A stretch of DNA of 64,000 nucleotides. Source: Chaetoderma sp. LZ-2023a. Lineage: Eukaryota > Mollusca > Caudofoveata > Chaetodermatida > Chaetodermatidae. This document shows, one piece after another, positions 46,580-55,640 of the stretch; position 1 is the stretch's first letter, and the number at the start of each line of letters is the position of its first letter. The notes under the pieces were generated by a model that searched no databases, was not told the origin of the DNA, and saw only the letters and a program-made list of their open reading frames with translations. Made by a program: the position numbers and the translations under genes. The stretch spans positions 13,278,940 to 13,342,939 of the forward strand of contig CM067372.1 of assembly GCA_034401795.1 (NCBI GenBank), read 5' to 3'.

Positions 46580-46584
46580 ATTAC
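46580..46584. repeat. 5-bp TSD, right
   Basis: ATTAC, identical to 33200-33204, brackets the whole three-LTR structure. Confidence 0.8.
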
Positions 46585-46699
46585 CGATTTAGCGAGCCTT
46601 TATTGCGCCCCTCTCAAGTCCTGACCACATCATCAACGAGATCGTCGTCATTACTTCAATTCTCTTTACATCTGATTAAAACTTGTAATCGAACCGATT

Positions 46700-46967
46700 C
46701 AGACAACATTGTCCCTTATATAGGCAATTGCGGGCGATTTCTCATGCTTTTCACAACTCTTTTGTACGCTACAATATTGTTTCCAGGATTTTTCTTTTAA
46801 AATATGGCTCGAATGTAGCCTATTCATATTACTAAACATCAGTCGTCCAAGCAATCACGTGGTCGACAGACCAGCGTGAGACTTACACCGTTTTTATTAC
46901 CACCGTGAAAAAACCGAATGTGTCGAATGTTTCGAATGTGAATAAGGAACTGTGTTCAAATCAGTTA
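46700..46967 (-). repeat. Dispersed repeat DR1, inverted copy
   Basis: The reverse complement matches 27634-27930: CTGATTTGAACAC, CACATTCGAAACATTCGACA, GGTCGAC, GATGTTTAGTAATATGAATA, ATTGTAGCG, TTGCCTATATAAGG and TTGTCTGAATCGG. It stops where the 175-bp units would begin. It lies just outside LTR 3. Confidence 0.8.
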
Positions 46968-47020
46968 GCATTTGTCTAGCTGAAAATGCTTCCAAAATAT
47001 TTAACAGACCACCACCAGTA
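46968..47020. repeat. F1-like half hairpin
   Basis: CTAGCTGAAAATGCTTCCAA followed by AATATTTAACAG, a reduced F1 palindrome located at the DR1 boundary. Confidence 0.5.
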
Positions 47021-47469
47021 AGCGTGAAATACATACCGTTTCCTGTTTTCATTTTCTTTCGCTTACACTCGCCACAGATTAGATTCGCAATTCGCACAAG
47101 CCGTATTTTGATCTGTATTTTTAACACACCCCAAGCCATTTACATCATAAACAAATGCTAAATTTTCAACGACTATTTCAGCATTTACATATGCTAAATC
47201 TCAGGGGCCATTAATGTTTTTTACTCCAATAATTATTTTACCATAACTATATATTGTATTTAGTATAGATTGCACAAACTAGCTTACCAATAAGTATTTT
47301 CCATCCGACCGCTAAACCCTGCGCCATCCTCTTCCATATCACTCTCATTGGCATCGCTTTCAGTGGCATACGGCTCGAATTGGTATGGTTTAATTTTATC
47401 ATGACAGATATCACTTTCATGGATGTCATCGTAGTCGATGTCGCTATGTTGCGACGTCCCGGAAAACAC
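47010..47469 (-). pseudogene. Possible transposon-associated acidic ORFs (PYQFEP motif)
   Basis: 47469-47284 (-) reads DIDYDDIHESDICHDKIKPY, then QFEPYATESDANESDMEED, an acidic tail with a PYQFEP word that I associate with P2X7-like proteins carried by some invertebrate repeats. 47139-47010 reads NLICGECKRKKMKTGNG. No conserved catalytic domain is visible, the pieces are not joined by a clear splice pattern, and the family call is weak. Confidence 0.3.
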
Positions 47470-47584
47470 TCGTCTCTGCTGAACTTGAACTTGAATAGGA
47501 GCTTGTATCTCGCTTCGTTATTTTATGAGACGCCATTTTCTTATGATCGCAAAACACGTGGGCATATCGGTAATCACATGGTTA

Positions 47585-47628
47585 AAAAAAAAAAATCACG
47601 CGATGACGTCACATCGTGATTTTTTTAG
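47585..47628. repeat. Short perfect-type inverted repeat
   Basis: AAAAAATCACGCGATGACGT and its near-complement GTCACATCGTGATTTTTTT pair around GACGTC. Stem about 18 bp. Confidence 0.75.
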
Positions 47629-47846
47629 TCGGTCTCAAATAGTCAATTTTAAGCTCGATTTTAATATAGATAGAGTTTGTGAAAAATGTTCAAATATGTT
47701 TAAAATTTTTAAATATAGTAAAATCTTCTTTTTGGAGGTTTTTATTGAAATCTAAATCTAGTTTGTGTTATCCTTTAACATCAGCTGGAAGTGTTGCTAT
47801 ATGCCGGTATAATCACCCTGTCTGTGTGCGTGAGTGTGTGCGCTCG

Positions 47847-48215
<369 letters not shown>

Positions 48216-48654
48216 TGCGTGTGTCAAGCGAGATAACTAAAGTTCCAACTGATGGTCAAGGCTGATTGTGAGATGGCATTTATATTGGCCTCTTTCCTTT
48301 GGGACAGAGGTCAGGGTGGTGAGGGTGGAGGTCAAAAAGTCAAATATAAATGTTTGGGGGTTTGCGATGGCGCGCTATCGACTGCACATTTTAGTTGTAA
48401 CTGTCTCGCTGCTGCAAAACACCAGACAATAGTTTCAGTGAGCAAAAACTGACTTGTTGAATATTTTGAAAACAATTTGACAACAAATTTCAATCAAATT
48501 GCTTTCAAAATCTTTAGCAGGTCCTGTTATATAACGCTTGGAAAATGTTGTCTGCAAAAACTCAGTAGTCAGACAGTTAAATAATTAATATTGGTTATTT
48601 TGTTGAAAAAGATGGCAGAATAATAAGTGAATTTGTCCTCTGTTTCTATTTCAG
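48216..48654. other. Intron-like stretch with an F1 half hairpin
   Basis: F1-like arms at 48458-48521 (TTGAATATTTTGAAAACAAT and CAAATTGCTTTCAAAATC). The region ends in a pyrimidine tract and splice acceptor TTTCTATTTCAG at 48654. Confidence 0.5.
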
Positions 48655-49249
48655 ATATATCGTTCAGGTATTGTGAAATCAATGGCGCTTCTACCGGTCT
48701 CTATTTCACGAACACCGCACAACAAAAGGAGATAACACATGCTAATGTTCGTCTTTCTACATTTTCTAACTGCGGAATTGGAATTAACGCTCGGCTGTAC
48801 AGAACAACTGAAATAATCATCCACAGATCTTCCGTTATCAGTGCAAAGGATCATGGGATACATGTGATGGTTTTAAATAGGAACATAGTTGCTGATATTA
48901 TGTTATTGGATTCAACAATTAAGAAATCAGGAAGATGTGCTATTTCATTGGAAAGTCCAGGGGCAGTGAACGCTTCGTTACGGTTCTCTTTAGAGAATAT
49001 GTTTGTTGTTAATAATCGGGATGGTATAAATTTAGATACTTACCAGAATTCGTTTGTGAATGTATCAATCATCAAATCTGTGATATCTGGTAATCAGGGA
49101 TTTGCGCTTAGTGGTAATTTCTTGCCTCGGAATCTTCTCATTGGTAAATCAAACATTTCATCCAATGGAAAAGGTATCCATATAAGGCTTTATGGGTCAG
49201 TGAATCAGAAGAACGATGTTTTATTGTTAAGTGGAAAACCCGTAATCGT

Positions 49250-49259
49250 TGTTGATAAT
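49250..49259. repeat. 10-bp TSD of the SINE, left
   Basis: TGTTGATAAT, repeated exactly at 49499-49508. Confidence 0.85.
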
Positions 49260-49498
49260 CTTCTTCTTCTTTCCGTTCGCTGATCTTACCGCCAGTCCTG
49301 TAAGTGACTATCGACATGATCATAAGCGTTAAGTGCGTGGATCCATGGTTTATTTGAGTGCGCCGTGCGGCCTGGAACCTCCTTCTTCAGCACTCGAGGT
49401 TTCTGTCAGGGTTACCTCACCCTTACCTCCTTTAGTCGCCTCTTACGACACGCAGAGGATACGGAAGGTGTATTCTAAGCCCCACCTACAGGGCAGGG
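49260..49498 (-). mobile_element. SINE insertion in the beta-helix exon
   Basis: 239 bp. On the minus strand it begins GCCCTGTAGGTGGGGCTTAG, contains CTGCGTGTCGTAAGAGGCGA, and ends in a GAA-repeat tail at its left (plus-strand CTTCTTCTTC). Exact 10-bp TSDs show target-primed insertion. The sequence style resembles a SINE family I recall from molluscs and other marine invertebrates; the name is not certain. Removing it mentally restores the register of the host exon, so the insertion came after the exon was coding. Confidence 0.8.
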
Positions 49499-49508
49499 TG
49501 TTGATAAT
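49499..49508. repeat. 10-bp TSD of the SINE, right
   Basis: Exact TGTTGATAAT. Confidence 0.85.
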
Positions 49509-50165
49509 AATATCAGTGATATTTTTCTTGGTGCATATTTACATATTAACGCAGATCGATCATTCCGTAGTGAAATATCTGTTATTAACAATGACTTCTC
49601 TAACTAGTTAGCTGGAGTTAGGAATAATGATCATAACACTGGTGCTTTAGTTATAGTCTCAGTGTCGCTTGATAATTTACGCATAAAGAATAATAATTTT
49701 ACAAATATGAAGTTTGCTGCGGTGCGATTGAATGTTGATAAAGCTCTACGACGCGGTGTAATAGAGTGTAATAAGATATTGAACTGTAACACAGCATTGC
49801 ATTTTAAAGTTAATTCTTATGAAGATTTGAGTATTAGAAATAATGAGATTATACAGAATGTCGGTGATCCAGTGACTTATTTTGAAGCAGTCAATTCAAA
49901 TCTACTGAGTCAAAAACCTGTTCAAATATTATAATAGGTTTGTGAATAATACCATTACTACGATTTTGTTAAATTATTCATGTGTCGTGTCGCATAGAAA
50001 TTTGTTTAGTAATCCAGATGCTTCATACAACATTCGACTCACTCAAGGTATCGGAAATATTAGAACTTAAAGCTCAAATTCATATGATAATTGTAGTATT
50101 AATGCCACAATGAATTACTGGGGTGGGACATCAGAACGTGTTATCGCCAAACAGTTATATGACAC

Positions 50166-50220
50166 ATGATCAGCAACAACTTCCAGTCAAATTAGTTTCA
50201 AAATATTCAACAGCCTGTAT
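50166..50220. repeat. F1 half hairpin at exon end
   Basis: CAACAACTTCCAGTCAAATT followed by AGTTTCAAAATATTCAACAG. Only the returning arm is present, fused to the end of the beta-helix coding stretch. Confidence 0.65.
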
Positions 50221-50750
50221 GGTTGCTTTTATACCACATTGCCAAACTATAGCTGGCACCTCTAGACTGAGCATATATCCTGAGGCAGGCCCGCTAGGCT
50301 TTTTCTGATTGGTTGTAAAGTAAATCATGGCAGCCATCATAGGATGTAGAAATGTAGAAACATTTAGCTACTAAATCCTGAATATCTTTATATAGAGGTA
50401 TGATAAAAAGCTTAAAATTACCTGCGGAATTTATGAGTGGCATATTAGATCACCTGCATAGCTATCAAGAGTTCAGATTAGTTATCCTTTAAAACAGTAA
50501 TAATCACTTCTCAACTTATTGTAAATGGTTCCATGTGAGTGTGTTTACTATCATCATATTGACCCTATAAATACTGAAATTATAAATCATGTTGAATATT
50601 TTGACAGGGCTCGACATACCCATTAGGTAAATGATAGTAAAATAGAAATCTGGCAACTAAAATGCTGGATGTGTTAAATCTTTGATTTGTGATTAGTCAT
50701 TTAACACTCAAGCTGGTCAAAACCTATTCATCAGAGTTATCACTCCTGAA
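50221..50750. other. Intronic stretch, no gene
   Basis: Probable intron of the beta-helix gene. Nothing recognised except an F1 fragment at about 50590 (GTTGAATATTTTGACAGG). Confidence 0.5.
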
Positions 50751-50960
50751 AATAGAGGGATCCGATATGTCACTCAAATATCACATGTCATAATCCAATA
50801 CATCACATGGTAGCTGATGTCACAATCAACATATAGCTCTGTCACGAAAATTGAAACTAATTTAACTCAGAGCTGTTAGTGCCATAGGCAGCAATAGTGC
50901 CTCCCCCCCCCCACCACCCCCAGTGAAATTATAGTTTCAAAATAGTTAAGAACTTGCCTG
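50751..50960 (+). mobile_element. F1-type MITE, 5' two thirds
   Basis: Starts AGAGGGATCCGATATGTCAC like the 61 kb element, carries CACATGGTAGCTGATGTCAC, then an F1 hairpin with a CCATAGGCAGCAATAGTGCC apex and a C run. The tail beyond the hairpin is missing. Confidence 0.6.
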
Positions 50961-50974
50961 TATCATTTAAAATA

Positions 50975-51600
50975 CTACTCCTCATTAAGTGCGTGGTCGA
51001 TTTAAATAAGACTTGGATGGAAGGACGCTAGCGTAGTAGGCTTCAGAACATGTATACAGAATTTTGATTGGTCAATTCTTCCGGTAACATCTTGGATTTT
51101 CTGAAAATTTTGAGAAATCAGCTATTTAAGGCTACTCCTCATTAACCGCTCTGCCGATTTCAACCAAACTCAACTGGAAGCACCCTATGCTGGTATGCTT
51201 CATTACATATACAGAATTTTGGCTGCTTTATTTTATTATGTGGCCATCTAGAATTGTCCCAAAAATGCGAATTTCTTTAAAACGCTTCTCATTAACTGCT
51301 TGGGCAATTTCAACCAATTTGGCTGAAAGAATCTTATAGTGGGAGCCTCTAGAAATTCTATTCAGAATTTTGATAAGTCAATGTTTTGGCAGCCATCTTC
51401 GATTTTCTGACAATTTTCCGGAACCATTAAAAAGTATTCCTTAATCAATGGCCCGATTTCAACAAAACTGTGGTGGAACGATCCTATGACAGTACGCTTC
51501 AACATATGAAATGAGAATCCTGATTGGTCAGTTTTTTTGGTGTTCATCTTGGATTTTTCGACAGTTATCCACCATTTGTATTTAAATGCAAATTTGGTTC
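50975..51600. repeat. Degenerate ~150-bp tandem repeat, four units
   Basis: Each unit has CTCATTAA--GC, GATTT-AAC-AAACT, a TGGAA-GA--CTATG stretch, CAGAATTTTGATTGGTCA and ATCTTGGATTTTCTGA words. Units start near 50983, 51134, 51286 and 51440. Divergence is high. Confidence 0.75.
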
Positions 51601-51704
51601 AAATGCTAATGTTCCAGGCCCTTGGGCCTCTTGTTTCAATGTACGCTAATTTCAGGAACACGTGATATAACTCATCATTTATCTCATTTTATTGTGTCTT
51701 TCAG

Positions 51705-52986
51705 AAGTGTCTTATTCAATCCTGGATAATCTTGTCATCAACAATACTAGTAATGGTCTCACAATCGATGGAGTGTTACCAGTACTGAAGGCCGTGAACA
51801 GTTCTTATTCTGCTGAGAATTGTATAACAATATTCCTCGGATTTCCTCCTCAGCGACACCACAGATGATGACAGCACATCTCTGAGCCACAACTCAATAA
51901 GAGCAATTCAAAATGTCTCCACAAAAAATGTGGTAAATCTGGAATCATGATAATGACGAAACACGGGAAACATAGAATGAATGATAGGTCTATTGGTAGC
52001 AGTACTTTTACTCTGATAATCAAGAACTGCGCTGTGTCTAGTAGCGAGGAACATGGTATTAATATAACTGGCACGGGTGCAAAAATTTGGATACAGGGTT
52101 GCCAGATTGTTGATAATCATGGAATCGGTATTACGGTTACGGAATCATGGCATAAATCTCAGTAACAGTCCTGGTGCTATTATGGTGGGTTATGCGCTAT
52201 TTTTAAGAAAAACATTTCATTTTAATATAAACTTGTGTTCATTCACTAATAATACTCTCAATTATAGCGGCGATGATGACAAGACACCTCTGGAAAAGGA
52301 GAAGCAAAGATTGTTTCACGCGCATCTTATTACTATCCATGATAGGCACTTACAGCATTCTGGGACATGGAGTATTACAAACAATGTTTTCAACAAAAAC
52401 ATGAATTTCAGTCACATGTTATATTTCGAGAATAAGCCACAATACACGGGTGACTTCTCTTTAAAACTTTCCAACAACCGTTCACAGATACTATTCTCCA
52501 CGATAATCTGTTTTCTCTATCCGACGATCATAAATATCTAACTAAAATAGATTTAGAAAGAAATCATTTTGTGAATAACACGTGTCGGAACCATAGTCTA
52601 CTATCATTCCCGATTAGTGACCAAATGAAGTGTAGTATTAAAGGTTTTAAAAATAAATTCATTTCAAACTGTGCAAAGAGAATTATTTATTTGTCTACTT
52701 GCGCGAGCAAACATGAAACAATATTTCAAAATGGCATTATCGTTGCAAGAAATAGCTTCGTCGACAATAATTCAACAGATATTGTTTTATTAAAAATACC
52801 TATGGATCAGTGTTCGATAACAATATTTTCGAAAATAAAATTGCACTCTGTGAACTACACTCACCAAACATGAACAGTTATATGGCCAGTAGCGGAGTGT
52901 ACGCACGATATTGTTTTTGGGGGTGGTGTAGACTTCGAACAAGTATGTCCACGTATTTGTGGATTCGAAACAAACATTTCACTTCA
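51705..52986 (+). pseudogene. Bark beetle-like gene: second beta-helix exon
   Basis: The acceptor TGTCTTTCAG (51704) opens SYSILDNLVINNTSNGLTID, followed by SSSEEHGINITGTGAKIWIQ, CQIVDNHGIGITV, NINLCSFTNNTLNYSG, WSITNNVFNKNMN and NCAKRIIYLSTC...IVARNSFVDNNSTDIVLL, all beta-helix-like rungs. At the end a frame reads VDFEQVCPRICGFETNISLQ. At least three frame changes or stops (near 51863, 52150 and 52540) break it. The DIRS element starts at 52987 and splits the coding sequence. Confidence 0.6.
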
Positions 52987-53173
52987 AGAGTATACTTACC
53001 TCCTAATACTCTTTGATATTGCTAAATATCGGCTTTCACTCAATAAAACACTCAGATTAAAAAAAGTACTGTGCCCCTACTGGGCAGGTAGTCAGAAGTC
53101 AGTCAGGCGGATGCCAGCCCCACCACAGCGCATGCGCCGACTAGTACTTCCTCTTTGCTAATTTATTGGCTGA
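52987..53173 (+). mobile_element. DIRS left inverted terminal repeat
   Basis: About 187 bp that, reverse-complemented, matches 59398-59577: TACTTACCTCC, CTTTGATATTGCTAAATATC, CACTCAATAAAACACTC, GCCCCTACTGGGCAGG, GATGCCAGCCCCACCAC, GCATGCGCCGACTAGTACTT and TAATTTATTGGCTGA. One ~11-nt indel and scattered mismatches. Confidence 0.9.
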
Positions 53174-53262
53174 GAGACAACTCATGTTTTCTATGCTCAT
53201 AGGCTTTTCCTTAATTTCTGAAAGTGTTGGCTGTGTAGAAGTTCTATTTCTCCTGGATTAAT

Positions 53263-53720
53263 ATGGCAGAATGTGCTACTACTCCAGAGGAGCGCCCAGG
53301 ACGTAGCCATCAGGTGACTTCTAGTTTATTTTAGCGAGTTTATCCCGTTGTAATGTGTTTCAGGGACTCGCGAATATCATGATAAGCGCCTAAAATAACT
53401 AGTTTATTTCAAAATGGCGCTATGAAATGCTAATCTCTCTTTGTGTTTATGTCCACAGGTATCTACCTATGATTGTTTAGGACCTCACATCATCAGAGAG
53501 TTTGTTTTTCTCTCCACCCAGGTTCCATTTCCTACTAACATTGTTAGGTTATCTAACCAAAAATCTTTTCCCAGTGAGTTGGAGGCCTCGGATGAAGGTC
53601 TTCTCACTTTGCCGTCTTGGTCCACTTCCTTCCCCTATAAGGTGGAAAGAGTTAAGAGGTCATAATGTTGGTGGAGCGTCCGGTTCATCAGATCAGATGG
53701 TTTGTCTATGCTAAAGACGC
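53263..53720 (+). other. DIRS leader / possible spliced 5' exons of ORF1
   Basis: 53263-53313 reads MAECATTPEERPGRSHQ up to CAG|GTGACT. An ORF at 53441-53665 follows a CCACAG acceptor-like site. Exon-intron structure at the 5' end is possible but not proved. Confidence 0.35.
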
Positions 53721-54069
53721 AGGTACTCTAGTTATGATATGAGGCATTTCAGTTATATTTGACAATATTTATAAAATCTTACTGCCATTTATCATTGTTT
53801 ATCTGATGTTTGTATAGTCTGTATAAACTATCCTGTCTAGTTAGGATGTTCTGGATATGATTACAATTCATCCTTACACCTGGATGTTTTTGTTTCGGAT
53901 CGATTTAACTTCTTATTTTTGAAGTTATGACGTCATAATCAGCCTTGCACCTTACTATCAGTTAAAAGTTTTGTCCAACGCTGATTTATTATTATTAGCT
54001 TGGGTCTTTATGGCCCCTTCCTCCTTGTTTATTTCTTGTTGAGTTCTAATTCAATATCTGTAATACTCA

Positions 54070-55248
54070 TTGTCTTCGTCCTCTGCTGTGTTTCAGAGGC
54101 CTGGTTGTCCTTCACGTGGAAGGTTTATCTTGGATAGATTCTTCCCCCATTTATGCTCCCAGTGCAGCCCATGTGGGCCATTGCTTAAATGTGAGATCTG
54201 TAAAAAGTGTGTGGGGGTGGGGGGGGGGGGGGTGGGGGGGGAGCTAATGTCTGAATTTCTATCATTGCAGTCCAGGGAGAAGGCTCCAGAGGAGGAGAGG
54301 AAAATTAAGAAAGAGGCTTCTGGTAAGAAGGGTAAGAGGAAGGCCACGTCCGCTATGGATATGGAGGCCTTCCGTATTGAGATGATGGGAGAGATGAAGA
54401 GGACAATTAAAGATTTGGTCCCAGAGTTGCTTCGCGGCATGCTTCCTGGTCCAAATCTTTCGTTGTCCTCTTCATCTGCTCCAGAGCAGATAATCCCCGC
54501 CTCTGAATCGGTACTATTTAGGGACCTATCAGCTTTCGACCATGATTCAGAGGTGGCCCTATTAGACGGTGAAATCCACTATAAGAACACTGGCAGCAGG
54601 CTTGCCGCGCCGGTTGTCCATGGTCAGGTGTCGCTGGAACCTGCCTGCTTATCAGGCCAGGATAATCCGCACCCTGCAGGTACCAGTTTCTCCTATGGTA
54701 CCTCTCTTGGCCAGTCCGGGTTAGCATTCCTTGCTGACCTGGAGTCTAATCTTTCTGGCCAGGAAGAAGAGGATTATCTGCTGGGTTCTCCTTCTGGCGC
54801 CGTGGCCGTGGACATTGACGTACGTACACCCCTCACGGGGAGTACGGGCGACATTGTCCATGGAACTACTCACGCAGGAGTAGCGTTCACGGCGCAGACG
54901 GTAGCCCTGGATGGATCTGATGGCCAGTTTTACCGCATACTTCGGCTTGCCGATGTTGTATCAGGTGCTGGCCAGGGCCGTGCTGTGGCCAAATTTTCCC
55001 CACGCAATACCACGGCACCTGCTTCTGGTCAAGCCAGTCAGTTTGGCATGCCTGTTCTTTCAGGCCCGCATGCTTTCTCTGGCTTGCCAGGCATATCAGT
55101 TCCTCCAGCTACATATACACCTGTGATTGCCCAGGAGGATGACGAAGGCCCTCGTCTTGTAGAGCATTCGCAGGTGGCCACGGAGGAAGACTGGTCTGAT
55201 GCTTGTCAGTGGCTAATCAACGTCAGACCAGATCTTGCCATTGATTAG
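54070..55248 (+). pseudogene. DIRS element ORF1 (gag-like)
   Basis: A 392-aa ORF. The start MSSSSAVFQRPG includes a TTTCAG acceptor-like site, so translation may begin upstream. It has a Cys cluster (CSQCSPCGPLLKCEICKKC), a very basic stretch (KIKKEASGKKGKRK), an acidic/Ser-rich middle, and EEDWSDACQWLINVRPDLAI at the C-terminus, matching the decayed ORF1 at the window start. A long G run at 54219-54240 followed by CATTGCAG at 54270 may mark an intron or an error, because it encodes only Gly/Val. The region continues broken to about 55630 with the CRI...YGVV block. Confidence 0.65.
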
Positions 55249-55640
55249 TCGGCCAGTCAACGGGACCAGCGCCCGTGGCTGGCAGGAAAACCGACTGTTA
55301 CCGCTATGCCATCTTTGCCGTTAGCTGATCATATTGTTAATATGTTCACTGCGGCGGAGACATCCATTAAGGCACATTGACTTTTAGCGAAGGCCCCCCC
55401 CCCCGCGAAGTGGCAAAGCGGTGCCGTATTATAGCTGATCAATATCAGCTATATGGTGTAGTGCCTAAGCCAAGCACGGATGACTGTGCTGCGCTGGGTG
55501 AAGATATGTGGCCAGGTTCCCGGTCTGACACGGGAGCACTGTGTTCGAACATTTTGCGTTCGGCTAACACCGCATAACGTGATGCGGAAGAGAGTTCGAG
55601 GGCGTCTATCTCAGCGCTTTCGCATGTCTCCCATTGTTAA
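55249..55640 (+). pseudogene. DIRS ORF1 C-terminal continuation, broken
   Basis: After the stop at 55246, shifted frames read ADHIVNMFTAAETSIKAH and EVAKRCRIIADQYQLYGVV, the latter matching the decayed element at 190-120 (minus). A C run at 55397-55405 is one site of frame loss. Confidence 0.6.

Larger units (their letters stand above)
48655..50165 (+). pseudogene. Bark beetle-like gene: parallel beta-helix exon, interrupted
   Basis: After a good acceptor (48654) the frame reads DISFRYCEING...LSTFSNCGIGINARL...SSVISAKDHGIHV...NRDGINLDTY, the ~25-residue repeating pattern of Asn, Gly and hydrophobics seen in right-handed beta-helices. It is interrupted by a SINE (49260-49498) after VIVVDN and resumes in register at NISDIFLGAYLHINA. 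A stop follows at about 49604. Then come 49662-49934 (LRIKNNNFTNMKFAAVRLN) and further pieces including VVSHRNLFSNPDASYN and INATMNYWGG, a loop I associate with protein bark beetle. Stops and frame changes show it is not intact. Confidence 0.6.

Noticed and set aside
53441..53714. Independent gene between the left DIRS repeat and ORF1
   Set aside because: It lies inside the element boundaries and is better read as DIRS leader or a 5' exon.
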